From the NCBI GenBank assembly GCA_018830485.1, contig JAHJRQ010000007.1, positions 1 through 64,000 of the forward strand: a stretch of 64,000 bases of DNA. Direction: 5' to 3'. A program made the position numbers and the translations under genes. This document shows positions 9,725 through 18,377 of the stretch, one piece after another (within the stretch, counting starts at the first letter, position 1; the number at the start of each line of letters is the position of its first letter). The notes beneath the pieces are model-generated. The model was not told where the DNA came from. It worked only from the letters and a program-made list of their open reading frames with translations, and did no database searches. The stretch is from Pseudomonadota bacterium (lineage in GTDB: Bacteria > Desulfobacterota > Desulfobulbia > Desulfobulbales > Desulfurivibrionaceae).

Positions 9725-11152
9725 ATGGGAAAAAAAGCTCCCCCCCCATATCCGCCCCACCCCGTTCTTCTGGTTGACGACGAACTCCATACCCTTGCCA
9801 GCTTTGATATCGCCCTCCGCTCCCACGGCATCAGCAACACCCTCCGGTGCCAGGACAGCCGCAAGGTAACGTCCATCCTCGACAATCAGCCCGTGGAGAT
9901 CATCCTCCTCGATCTGATGATGCCCCATGTTTCCGGGCATGACATCCTCACGCATGTCCGCCAGCGCTTTCCGGAATTGCCGGTCATCATTGTCACCGGG
10001 GTCAATGAGGTGGAGACCGCGGTGCGCTGCATCCAAGAGGGAGCCTTTGACTATGTGCTCAAGCCGGTGGAAATCGAGCGCCTTCTGCCGAGCATCAGGC
10101 GGGCCCTTGAGGTAAGGCGGCTCCGGCGGGAGAATTCCAGGCTCGCCAGCAGCTTCTTTGACAAGGACCCGGCCCATCCGGAGGTGTTCTCCGGCATCAT
10201 CACCGGCAACGACACGATGAAATCCATGTTCCGCTACTGCGAAGCCGTTGCCGAAGGGCGGCAGCCGGTGCTGATCACCGGGGAAACCGGGGTGGGCAAG
10301 GAGAGCATCGCCAGGGCCATCCATGATCTGAGCGGCAGGACCGGCGAATATGTCACGGTCAATGTGGCCGGCCTTGACGATCAGATCTTTGCCGACACCC
10401 TCTTTGGCCACGCCAGGGGCGCCTTCACCGGCGCGGATCGCAACCGCGCCGGCTTGGTGGAAAAAGCAGCCGGAGGCTCCCTGTTTCTCGACGAAATCGG
10501 CGACCTCAGCGAACCCTCGCAGGTCAAGCTCCTTCGTTTTCTTGAGGAGGGCGAATACTATCCCATGGGTTCCGACCAGGTCCATCATTCGGACGCCCGG
10601 GTCATCGTCGCCACCCATCGCAATCTGGAACAGCAGCACCGGAAAGGATTGTTCCGCACCGACCTGTTTTACCGGCTGCGCACCCATCGCATCCAGGTCC
10701 CCCCGCTGCGGGAGCGCAAGGATGACATCCCTGCCCTGCTGGATTTCTTTCTTGCCCAGGCCGCGACGGAGTTCAACAAGGAAAAACCCCGCTGTCCGGA
10801 TGAGATCATCCCCCTGCTGGCCGGCTATGATTTCCCCGGCAATGTCCGGGAACTGAGGGCTCTGGCCTTTGACGCCATGAGCCATCACCGGGGCGCCACC
10901 CTCGCCATGGATTTTTTCCGCAAGGAACTCGGCACGGCCAGCCTGGAGAAAAATTCCTCCGCTTCCACCGCCCGGATTATTCCGCAAAAGTCCTGGGCCG
11001 CGAGCCTTGAGCACCTGCCGACCCTGAAAAACGCGGATCAGCAGCTCATCGCCGAAGCCCTCCGGCGAAGCAACAACAACCAGCGCGCCGCCGCCCTCAT
11101 CCTGGGCATAACGCCCCAGGCCTTGAATCAGCGGCTCAAGCGCCAGACCTAA
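9725..11152 (+). CDS. Sigma-54-dependent response regulator (NtrC family)
   Basis: A 475-residue regulator: receiver domain (about 12-125, phospho-acceptor Asp63 in LLDLMMP), AAA+ domain (about 155-380) with Walker [10 protein letters not shown], the sigma-54 contact loop GAFTGA, Walker [12 protein letters not shown] and arginine-finger region FRTDLFYRL, and a C-terminal Fis-type helix-turn-helix ([18 protein letters not shown]). It should activate transcription from -24/-12 promoters on phosphorylation. The histidine kinase at 11182 starts 29 bases downstream and is the likely partner. Targets unknown. Confidence 0.95.
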   Translation: MGKKAPPPYPPHPVLLVDDELHTLASFDIALRSHGISNTLRCQDSRKVTSILDNQPVEIILLDLMMPHVSGHDILTHVRQRFPELPVIIVTGVNEVETAVRCIQEGAFDYVLKPVEIERLLPSIRRALEVRRLRRENSRLASSFFDKDPAHPEVFSGIITGNDTMKSMFRYCEAVAEGRQPVLITGETGVGKESIARAIHDLSGRTGEYVTVNVAGLDDQIFADTLFGHARGAFTGADRNRAGLVEKAAGGSLFLDEIGDLSEPSQVKLLRFLEEGEYYPMGSDQVHHSDARVIVATHRNLEQQHRKGLFRTDLFYRLRTHRIQVPPLRERKDDIPALLDFFLAQAATEFNKEKPRCPDEIIPLLAGYDFPGNVRELRALAFDAMSHHRGATLAMDFFRKELGTASLEKNSSASTARIIPQKSWAASLEHLPTLKNADQQLIAEALRRSNNNQRAAALILGITPQALNQRLKRQT

Positions 11153-11181
11153 CGGCCTCCACAAGGGATCCTCCTCAGACC

Positions 11182-12501
11182 ATGGCAAGCAAAGGAAAAA
11201 TACTTGTTGTTGACGATGAGCCCATGGTCCTCAAGCTGCTCACCCTGCAGATAGAGCGCCTCGGCTACACGGCAACCCCCTCTCCCGACGGACCGGCGGC
11301 CCTGGCTCTCCTTGCCAAAAAAAACTTTCATCTCATGGTCACCGATATCATGATGCCCCAAATGGATGGCCTTGCGCTCATGCAGCAGGCCGTGGCTATC
11401 CGGCCCGATCTCGAATGCATCGTGGTTTCCGGACAGGCGGATCTGGCCATCGCCGTGGAGGCCATGAAGATGGGGGCGATCAACTATATCCAGAAACCGA
11501 TCTCCTTGATGGAACTGGAAGTCTCCCTGGCCAAGGGCATGGAGCGGCTGACCCTGTTGAAAACCCTCAAAAAAAGCCAGCAGGAACTGCGCCGGCACCG
11601 CGACCATCTGGAGCACCTGGTCGCCAAACGTACCGCGGAACTCGCCCGCATCAACAAACAGCTTGAGGCGGATATCAAGGCCAGAAAAAAGGCGGAAAAA
11701 GAGGCGGAACAACGACGGCGGCAGCTCATCGAGGCCGACAAAATGGTCTCCCTCGGCATCCTGGTGGCCGGAGTGGCCCATGAGATCAACAACCCCAACA
11801 ACTTCATCACCATGAACGCCCCCATCCTTCATCGCGCCTGGGAGGATTTCCTGCCCATCCTGGAAGAACATTACCGGGCGCAGGGCGACTTCCCCGTGGC
11901 GGGCATCCCCTTTTCCGAGATGCGCGAGCATGTTCCCGAGCTTTTTTCCGGCATCCTCGACGGCTCGGAACGCATCCGCAAGATTGTTTTCAATCTGCGG
12001 GATTACGCGCGGCAGGGCATCTCCGACATGAACCAGGACGTTGACCTCAACACCGCCCTGCGCGCCGCCCTGGTCCTGCTCGCCAATCCGTTGAAAAAGG
12101 CGACCGACCACCTCGCCATCCATTACGGCGAGGGGTTGCCGCCGGTGCGGGGCAATTTCCAGCGAACCGAACAGGTTATCATCAACCTGCTGCAAAACGC
12201 CTACCAGTCCCTCGCATCCCCGGATCTGCCCCTGACGGTTTCCACCGGGCAGGACCCAAAAAACTCCACGGTTTTTGTGGAAATAGCCGACCAGGGCTGC
12301 GGCATTTCCCAAAAAAATCTCAAACGCATTCTGGACCCGTTTTTCACCACCAAGCGCGATGGCGGCGGCAGCGGCCTCGGCCTTTCCATTTCCGCCGGGA
12401 TCATGGAAGAGCATGGAGGACGGCTGCAATTCAACTCCCGACCCGGCAAGGGCACCATCGCCCGGGCGGTCTTTCCCCTGCCAGCGCCACACGGGAAATA
12501 A
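11182..12501 (+). CDS. Soluble hybrid receiver-histidine kinase
   Basis: A 439-residue protein with no membrane segment. An N-terminal receiver domain (Asp55 in MVTDIMMP) is followed by a charged coiled coil (about 125-185), a HisKA dimerisation helix with phospho-acceptor His200 (GVAHEINNPNNF), and a HATPase domain (N-box NLLQNAYQS, G1 ADQGCGIS, G2 GGGSGLGLSIS). Having a receiver as its input suggests it is driven by another kinase and sits in a phosphorelay, with the adjacent sigma-54 regulator at 9725 as probable output. Its ATG follows a GGATCC/TCCTC-rich gap without a strong ribosome site. Confidence 0.93.
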   Translation: MASKGKILVVDDEPMVLKLLTLQIERLGYTATPSPDGPAALALLAKKNFHLMVTDIMMPQMDGLALMQQAVAIRPDLECIVVSGQADLAIAVEAMKMGAINYIQKPISLMELEVSLAKGMERLTLLKTLKKSQQELRRHRDHLEHLVAKRTAELARINKQLEADIKARKKAEKEAEQRRRQLIEADKMVSLGILVAGVAHEINNPNNFITMNAPILHRAWEDFLPILEEHYRAQGDFPVAGIPFSEMREHVPELFSGILDGSERIRKIVFNLRDYARQGISDMNQDVDLNTALRAALVLLANPLKKATDHLAIHYGEGLPPVRGNFQRTEQVIINLLQNAYQSLASPDLPLTVSTGQDPKNSTVFVEIADQGCGISQKNLKRILDPFFTTKRDGGGSGLGLSISAGIMEEHGGRLQFNSRPGKGTIARAVFPLPAPHGK

Positions 12502-12764
12502 CCCCTCGGCCACATCAACCTTTGTTGACCATATCAACCTTTATTTATTTCCGCACACCGCGAGCCGCACCGACCATCCCCAATCCGCCCGTCAACATAC
12601 CTTGATTCACCCCTCCTTCTCCCCTCTCGGTACACGAAAAAATATTTTCAGCGATATCGAGTTGTTACACACATTTTTCACAGCCTGGCACATTTCTTCC
12701 ATAAGCACCTGACAACCCCCGCAAGAAAAAAGGGACACATTCCACCTGACCAGGAGGGCAGACC

Positions 12765-13100
12765 ATGGGAACATCAGCAGGGAAAACAACGCTGGCAACG
12801 CTCATGTCCGAACCGGGCGCATGCGTCCACGGTTCGCTGCGAATCACCGAGATTCTCGGCATGATGTCGGCAACCGCCCTCCCCATTGCCAACGACACGG
12901 TCATGGGCATCATCAATTTCCGGGGCAGAACCGTGCCGGTCATTGATCTGCGAGTGAACCCCATCGGCGGCCTCAACGGCTTTGCCGAACAGATCTGCAT
13001 CCTGTCGGCGGAAGGCGCCCACCAGACGCCTCTTATCTTCGGAGCCTTGGTGGATTCGGAAGCCGACGCCTGGGAGATGATTGCAGGGAAGACCCACTAA
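12765..13100 (+). CDS. Short CheW-like coupling protein, probably C-terminally truncated
   Basis: A 111-residue protein with AGGAGG before the ATG. The core CheW strand-turn is clear (VMGIINFRGRTVPVIDLRVNP), and the following GFAEQICILSAEG and LIFGALVDSEADA match the next CheW strands. CheW proteins usually run about 140-170 residues; here the N-terminal strand is atypical and the last 25-30 residues are missing. The stop is followed at once by a block of strong hairpins (13107-13368), so an insertion or rearrangement may have cut the gene. cheD and a CheY-like gene follow, keeping the chemotaxis context. Whether it is functional is uncertain. Confidence 0.72.
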   Translation: MGTSAGKTTLATLMSEPGACVHGSLRITEILGMMSATALPIANDTVMGIINFRGRTVPVIDLRVNPIGGLNGFAEQICILSAEGAHQTPLIFGALVDSEADAWEMIAGKTH

Positions 13101-13106
13101 CAGCAG

Positions 13107-13368
13107 GGAGCCTTGAAAAATTCAAGGCTCCTGTGCGGGGCAAGGACGCCCCGTCATTTTCAGCCACTTACGTTGCTGAAAATGTGAGCAAAGGCAAAAC
13201 TTGTTTTGGTTTTGCGGCTTGAAAAATCAACAGGAAGTTGATTCTTCAAGGTTCCCAGTAAAGATCAGAGGCCCGAGCGGGCCTTACACAAGTAGCCGTT
13301 TGGATCGGTCCCCCCCCCTCGCCGGTCCAAGACTTCCTGCCAAGTCTCTTCGGGGGCTTGGCAGGAAG
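13107..13368. repeat. Run of seven inverted repeats between the CheW-like gene and cheD
   Basis: Seven non-overlapping stem-loops occupy this gap: 13107-13131 (11-bp stem, loop AAA), 13136-13153 (CGGGGC/GCCCCG), 13155-13184 (10-bp CATTTTCAGC/GCTGAAAATG), 13194-13215 (GCAAAAC/GTTTTGC), 13218-13250 (14-bp stem with one mismatch), 13270-13283 (GGCCCG-AG-CGGGCC) and 13333-13368 (12-bp CTTCCTGCCAAG/CTTGGCAGGAAG). None is followed by a T run, so they are not simple intrinsic terminators. This could be a structured RNA, a palindromic-element cluster or the scar of an insertion. Confidence 0.75.
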
Positions 13369-13408
13369 TTGGCTTTTAGCAGGGCACACAATGCAACGGG
13401 AGCAAACC

Positions 13409-14029
13409 ATGGAGCACGGCGCAACACCGACGGTTGCAACCATTCACGGAACATCCGCCATGAGGTTGACCCCAGCCATGCCGCAAACCTCTCTTTTCGT
13501 GTCCTGCCCCGATCTGCCCATCATCAATCTTACCCCCGGCAAGCTGTTGATCACCGACCAGCCTTCCATTGTTTCCACCATCCTCGGCTCCTGCGTTTCC
13601 CTGTGCCTTCATCACGAAAGATTCCGGGTCGGCGCCATCTGCCACGGCATGCTCCCGCGCCAGACCAAAATACCCATGCCCCACTATTTTCCGTATCTGG
13701 ACACGGCGGTGCCCCACATGCTTGAAACACTGCGCAACCGCTACGGCATCGCCCCATCGGAGCTTCAGGTAAAGCTGTTCGGGGGGGCAAGCGTTCTCCA
13801 GACCAGCGTCCTCGGCGCCGACGCCTTTGCCATCGGCCAGATGAACATTGCCGCGGCTCTTGAGGCCCTTGCCCGGTTCGGTCTTGTCCCCGACGTGCAA
13901 AAAACCGGGGGAACCCAGGGCTACAAGATATTTTTCAATACCTCCACCGGCGAGGTTTTCGTACGGCGCATCGCCCCCAACCTTGCAAAAGGCTTTGCCC
14001 GAATCATGAAAGCACACTTCCCCCATTGA
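13409..14029 (+). CDS. cheD: Chemoreceptor glutamine deamidase CheD
   Basis: About 206 residues from ATG 13409, which has GGGAG six bases upstream; an ATG at 13391 is the alternative. CheD deamidates chemoreceptor glutamines and can bind CheC. The catalytic set is visible: Thr and Cys in STILGSCVSLCL and His in ICHGMLP, followed by LKVLFGGA-type sequence (VKLFGGAS). The N-terminal 30 residues are extra compared with typical 160-residue CheD. Lies between the CheW-like gene and a CheY-like receiver. Receptors at 16456 and 18378 are possible substrates. Confidence 0.92.
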   Translation: MEHGATPTVATIHGTSAMRLTPAMPQTSLFVSCPDLPIINLTPGKLLITDQPSIVSTILGSCVSLCLHHERFRVGAICHGMLPRQTKIPMPHYFPYLDTAVPHMLETLRNRYGIAPSELQVKLFGGASVLQTSVLGADAFAIGQMNIAAALEALARFGLVPDVQKTGGTQGYKIFFNTSTGEVFVRRIAPNLAKGFARIMKAHFPH

Positions 14030-14054
14030 CCCCCAACCGTTTTCGGCCCCGCCC

Positions 14055-14447
14055 ATGACCAGCCCGCAGATCCTGATCGCAGAAGATGAAAAACATACCC
14101 GGCTGGCCCTGCACCTCGTTTTGCGCCAGGCAGGATTCGGCGTGATCCTGACGGCCAATGGCCGGGATGCCTATGAAAAAATCCGGCAGCAACCCGCCGG
14201 CCACCCCATCAGCCTGATCATCACCGACTTCAAGATGCCCGAACTGGACGGCCTTGGCCTGATTGACAAACTCCAGGGGGCAAACATCCGTATTCCGATC
14301 ATGGTCATTACCGGATACGGCGACAAGGAGCTCCTCCGGCAACTGCATAAACGCGGCTGCGCCTCTTATATCGACAAACCTTTCATCCCCGCGGAAGTCC
14401 TGAACCGGATCGCCGGTGTTCTGGCACACACCGAGGCCGTGGCCTGA
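14055..14447 (+). CDS. Single-domain response regulator (CheY-like)
   Basis: A 130-residue stand-alone receiver: acidic pair AEDE at 9-12, phospho-acceptor Asp58 (IITDFKMPELDG), Thr in MVITGYG and Lys in IDKPF. It starts 25 bases after cheD, so it is probably cotranscribed and serves as the diffusible output of the chemotaxis module or as a phosphorelay intermediate for the REC-kinase at 11182. No output domain. Confidence 0.9.
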   Translation: MTSPQILIAEDEKHTRLALHLVLRQAGFGVILTANGRDAYEKIRQQPAGHPISLIITDFKMPELDGLGLIDKLQGANIRIPIMVITGYGDKELLRQLHKRGCASYIDKPFIPAEVLNRIAGVLAHTEAVA

Positions 14448-14640
14448 ATACTTTCCGCGCCCGGGCCTCCCGTCATCTTCTCCGCTTTCTCCTTCCTGCC
14501 CCTCCGCCAGCTCCGTTTTTCGGCCGTGCATCTCAGAGAAAAGCTATTGACCAGCCCTTGCGAACACACTAAAAGAAGAAAAGCTCCGCCGCTGCGGCAG
14601 GACGAACACAGATCAACCACGCATCCAGCAGGTTTTGCAT

Positions 14641-16323
14641 ATGGTTTCCATAGCTACCATCGGTCCGGAAGGCTCCAACGCCTGGCAGGCGGCGCGCCAG
14701 TATAACCCGGACGCGACAATCAGGCTTTTCCCGAATCTGCCCACGGTATTCAATGCCTTTACCGAGGGGAAAACCGACCTGGCCCTGGTCCCGGTCTTCA
14801 ATACCCGCGAAGGGCAGGTCAAGGAATACAGCCGGCTGATCAAGGGGATGGACACGGGGTTTTGGCAGGACAACATCGTTCTGCCCATTCATCTTTCCCT
14901 GGGCAGCCTTTCCGCCACGGAGCCGATCACCATGCTTCTGGGTAAAAGCGGGATGCTGCGGCAGTGCGAAGACTACATCACCTCTACCTACCCAGAGGCA
15001 ACACTTACCACGGTGCAAAACCTTGACGCGGCGGTGCGGGACATCAAGGAACAGGGGATTGCCGGTCATGGGATCATCGAATCCGAGGAGGCGCTACGTG
15101 CCTACGGCCTGGCCATCCGCGCCCGGGAGATCGTGCCCCACAATCGCACCCGCTACGCGGTGCTGGGCCAGAACCCGGCTCCCCGCACCGGGTACGATGC
15201 CACGGTTCTGATCACCACTCCGATCAAGGATCGGGTCGGGATTCTGGTGGACCTGCTCAACGAGTTCACCAAACGCAGTATCAACCTGATCGACATGCAG
15301 ACGGAAACAGATCCCCAGACCCAGAAGCTCCAGTTCTTCATCGAGTTTGAAGGGCATCTTTCCGACGAGCGGGTCCGCTTGGCCATTGAGCGCATCGAGC
15401 ACCAGGTTATCCAGGAGCCCGGCTCCGTGCGGGTGCTGGGCAGTTTTCCCCGGGTGGACATGCGGGTCAAACGGATCAAAACCTTCGGTTTTATCGGCAG
15501 CGGCGACATGAGCCTCTGGTTTGCCGAGCGCTTGCAGAGCGAAGGCTACGAAACCATGATCACCGGCCGCAGCACCGTGCTGCGGCCCGCGGAGATGATC
15601 CCGCAAGTGGATGTGGTGGTGATCTGCGTGCCCATCAGCGCCACCCCCGCGGCGATAACGGAATACGGCCCGCTGCTGGCGGAAAACCAGGCCATGATCC
15701 TGCTGGCCGGCGAAGCGGAAAACGTGCTGCACACCGCTCTGACCCATACCAAGGAAGGGGTGGAGGTGCTGCTGGTCCATAACCTGTGGGGACCGCAGGC
15801 CGCCACGATGAAGGACAAAAACGCCTCGGTGGTCCGCACCGCCCGCAGCGGGGTTTTGAGCAGCGAATTCGAGGCCTTTCTTTACAAGCACGGGGCCAAG
15901 ATCTCCCACGACGCTCCGGGACAGCACGACCTGATGATGGGGGTAAGCCAGAAATTGCCCACCTCCATCTCGGTGGCCCTGGCCATGGCCCTTAAGGACA
16001 ACTCCATCCCTCCGGAGGATATCGGCAGCCACGCCACCCTCACCTCGCTCTATTCCATCCTTTCCATGGCCAGGGTACACAGCCAGAACCCCCGCACCTA
16101 TGGAGAGATCATGTCCACCAGCGGCCAAGGGTCCCGCATCGTTCTCAGCTTCGCCAAAAATCTCGAAAAGATCACCACATTGGCAGAAGCCGGCGATATC
16201 GAGGGGCTTTGCACGCTGATCGAGGAAAACCGGAGGTATCTGGGCGAAGGTTTCCTCAAGGACCGGATGCAGCAAGCTCTTGCTGTGGATGCCACCCTGG
16301 GGAGAGTGCTCAGCCGCGACTGA
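14641..16323 (+). CDS. Prephenate dehydratase-like / ACT / prephenate dehydrogenase-like fusion
   Basis: A 560-residue three-part protein. ATG 14641 has GCAGG eight bases upstream. Residues about 1-175 resemble prephenate dehydratase (start IGPEGSNAWQAA; NRTRYAVLG near the end matches the catalytic Thr-Arg-Phe motif with Tyr for Phe). An ACT domain follows at about 180-265 (DRVGILVDLLNEFTKRSINL). Residues about 280-560 resemble prephenate dehydrogenase, with nucleotide motif GFIGSGDMS and VVVICVPIS. Several hallmarks diverge: dehydratase IENS-type loop reads VFNTREG and dehydrogenase HPMFGP reads HNLWGP. It may supply both phenylalanine and tyrosine precursors, or one half may be regulatory. 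Confidence 0.83.
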   Translation: MVSIATIGPEGSNAWQAARQYNPDATIRLFPNLPTVFNAFTEGKTDLALVPVFNTREGQVKEYSRLIKGMDTGFWQDNIVLPIHLSLGSLSATEPITMLLGKSGMLRQCEDYITSTYPEATLTTVQNLDAAVRDIKEQGIAGHGIIESEEALRAYGLAIRAREIVPHNRTRYAVLGQNPAPRTGYDATVLITTPIKDRVGILVDLLNEFTKRSINLIDMQTETDPQTQKLQFFIEFEGHLSDERVRLAIERIEHQVIQEPGSVRVLGSFPRVDMRVKRIKTFGFIGSGDMSLWFAERLQSEGYETMITGRSTVLRPAEMIPQVDVVVICVPISATPAAITEYGPLLAENQAMILLAGEAENVLHTALTHTKEGVEVLLVHNLWGPQAATMKDKNASVVRTARSGVLSSEFEAFLYKHGAKISHDAPGQHDLMMGVSQKLPTSISVALAMALKDNSIPPEDIGSHATLTSLYSILSMARVHSQNPRTYGEIMSTSGQGSRIVLSFAKNLEKITTLAEAGDIEGLCTLIEENRRYLGEGFLKDRMQQALAVDATLGRVLSRD

Positions 16324-16362
16324 TTCCCGGGCCTGCCTGCGACATTTTTCCACAAACAACCC

Positions 16363-16392
16363 TTGACGCTCTATCCTTTTTTTCTATATACT
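16363..16392 (+). promoter_or_regulatory. Candidate sigma-70 promoter of the chemoreceptor at 16456
   Basis: TTGACG at 16363-16368 and TATACT at 16387-16392 are separated by 18 bases, close to consensus; TATATA at 16385-16390 gives a 16-base spacing alternative. The element sits about 65 bases before the start codon, and the preceding gene ends at 16323. A second TTGACA lies at 16401-16406. Confidence 0.55.
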
Positions 16393-16455
16393 GGAAGGTA
16401 TTGACATAATTGTAATGCACTTCCCCATGACAAACCCGCTGCGCGGAGGAGACAG

Positions 16456-18057
16456 ATGGCCAGACAACAGGTAACATTAGGCAAGAAAATCGGCGGCGGC
16501 TTCGGGGTGGTGCTCTTCCTCCTTGCCATGGTCGCGGGCATTTACCAGTTCGCTCTCACCACCGCCACCTCCACCTTCACCGAACTCATCGAGATCGACA
16601 TGACCATAGCGGTGCGGGCAAACGCAGCCCTGAACCACCTCAACAAGTGCCGACGCTTTGAAAGGAACTTTCTCCTCGCTGGCGAAGATGATAAAGCAAA
16701 GGAGCAAAAAAACAGCTACGCCGACTTGGAAGACGAGTTGGATACCCTTGATGCCTTGGCAAAGAAAGCGAACAAACCAAATATTATCGCGGAGGTGCAA
16801 AAAATCCGCCCCTTGGCCGAAGCGTATCAAAAAAGTTTTGAAGAAGTAGCAGCAGCCCCAGAGCATGAGCGGATGAGCCTTGAACCCAACCTCCGCAAAA
16901 CAGGAAAACCAGCAGAAACTGCACTGGAAAAACTTACCATCCAGGCCAATGACGAGGCAAACCAGGGCAGAGTTGCCGCCAAGGATCGGGCCGATCTCAA
17001 GGGCATATTGGCCTTGAGCCTTGGCGCCATCGCCATTGCCATCGGCTCGGTGCTCGCCTTTTTCCTGGGCCGGGAGATTTCCGCCACCCTCAAGCAGGTC
17101 AGCACGACCTTGAACGAAGGCGCGGAGCAGGTTGCCGCAGCGGCGGGCGAGGTTTCCTCCTCCAGCCAAACCCTGGCCGAAGGCGCATCCCAGCAGGCGG
17201 CGGCAGTGGAAGAAACCTCCGCCTCCCTGGAAGAGGTCGGCGCCATGATCAAGCAGGATGCCGACAACGCCCGGCAGGCGGACGAGCTGATGAAGGAGGC
17301 GAATCAGGTTATCCAGAACGCAGATGAATCCATGAAAAAGCTCACCATCTCCATGGAGGAAATTTCCGCTGCCAGCGCCCAAACCCAAAAGATCGTCAAA
17401 ACCATCGATGAAATCGCCTTCCAGACCAATCTGCTGGCCCTGAATGCCGCGGTCGAGGCGGCTCGGGCCGGCGAGGCAGGGGCCGGATTCGCGGTGGTGG
17501 CCGACGAAGTGCGCAATCTGGCCATGCGGGCGGCGGAGGCGGCCAAAAACACCTCCAATCTCATCGAGGGAACGGTGCAGAAAATTACCGCCGGCAACGC
17601 CCTGGTCAGCGAGACCAGCGAATCGTTCTATGTTGCCGCCCAATCCACCACCCGCATCGGCACGATCATCACCGAGATGGCCGGAGCGGCAAGCCAGCAG
17701 GCAAATGCCATCAGCCAGGTCACCAAGGCCATCCACGAGATCGACACCGTGACCCAGGCAAACGCCGCGGCAGCGGAAGAATCGGCCTCAGCCTCCGAAG
17801 AGTTGAACGCCCAGGCGGAAATGATGAAAGGCTCGGTTGGGCAGTTGCTGGAAATGGTGGGCGGCGGAGAGAGTCCGGCAATAAAGCCGACGGCAGACAA
17901 AAAATTGAAGCGCCCCCCCACTCGGGCACAGTACGACGCCAAAAAAATCGCACCTCCGGCACGAAAGGCCCTGCCCCCCGCACCCAAAAGCAGCCCGGCC
18001 AAGGGGAAAAAACCCGAGGATATCATCCCCATGGGCGACGACTTTGAGGATTTTTGA
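16456..18057 (+). CDS. Methyl-accepting chemotaxis protein with acidic C-terminal tail
   Basis: A 533-residue receptor, GGAGGAG upstream. Membrane segments near 13-32 ([20 protein letters not shown]) and 180-205 ([22 protein letters not shown]) enclose a four-helix-bundle sensor domain of about 145 residues (motif [11 protein letters not shown]). The cytoplasmic part carries typical methylation helices ([15 protein letters not shown]) and the tip [21 protein letters not shown]. The linker after the tip is Lys/Pro rich and ends in [11 protein letters not shown], a tail shared in form with the receptor at 18378 and resembling tethering tails for CheR, CheB or CheD. No clear HAMP domain. Ligand unknown. 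Confidence 0.94.
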   Translation: MARQQVTLGKKIGGGFGVVLFLLAMVAGIYQFALTTATSTFTELIEIDMTIAVRANAALNHLNKCRRFERNFLLAGEDDKAKEQKNSYADLEDELDTLDALAKKANKPNIIAEVQKIRPLAEAYQKSFEEVAAAPEHERMSLEPNLRKTGKPAETALEKLTIQANDEANQGRVAAKDRADLKGILALSLGAIAIAIGSVLAFFLGREISATLKQVSTTLNEGAEQVAAAAGEVSSSSQTLAEGASQQAAAVEETSASLEEVGAMIKQDADNARQADELMKEANQVIQNADESMKKLTISMEEISAASAQTQKIVKTIDEIAFQTNLLALNAAVEAARAGEAGAGFAVVADEVRNLAMRAAEAAKNTSNLIEGTVQKITAGNALVSETSESFYVAAQSTTRIGTIITEMAGAASQQANAISQVTKAIHEIDTVTQANAAAAEESASASEELNAQAEMMKGSVGQLLEMVGGGESPAIKPTADKKLKRPPTRAQYDAKKIAPPARKALPPAPKSSPAKGKKPEDIIPMGDDFEDF

Positions 18058-18377
18058 TTCTTTTTAAAAAAAAAATGGAACTTTCACCGTAAGGGAACGG
18101 TCATACAAATATAAACACTGTGAAAGAGCAGAAATCCTCCCCTTTGGTTTCTATTTTCACCTTGTTTCTCCTCCCTCTCCCCTCGCCGCCACAAGCGGCA
18201 CTCAGAGGCCATTTCCATTCTTGCGGAAATGGCCTCTGTTTTTTTTGCGCACATCTTTTTTTCTCTTGATAATCCTTCTCACTTCGTCCTATTCTAAAAC
18301 AAGAAACGCCAGTCACCCGGCCTGTCCGCCGCACAACAAGCAGGGGAATCTTTCCCCGAGTCTTCAAGGAGAACACG
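18058..18377 (+). other. Intergenic region between two chemoreceptor genes
   Basis: No gene. It contains an A10 run just after the upstream stop, the terminator at 18203-18248, and after it an AT-rich stretch (about 18240-18300) that probably holds the promoter of the heme-binding chemoreceptor. Ribosome site AAGGAG lies about eight bases before ATG 18378. Confidence 0.5.
18203..18248 (+). terminator. Intrinsic terminator after the chemoreceptor at 16456
   Basis: A perfect stem, AGAGGCCATTTCC at 18204-18216 and GGAAATGGCCTCT at 18225-18237, with an 8-base loop, runs directly into a run of eight T. This is a textbook rho-independent terminator and separates the two chemoreceptor transcripts. 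Confidence 0.92.

Noticed and set aside
12686-12701. Possible sigma-54 promoter (TGGCACATTTCTTCCA) upstream of the CheW-like gene
   Set aside because: The -12 element has CC instead of the essential GC, so the match is not convincing despite the nearby sigma-54 regulator.
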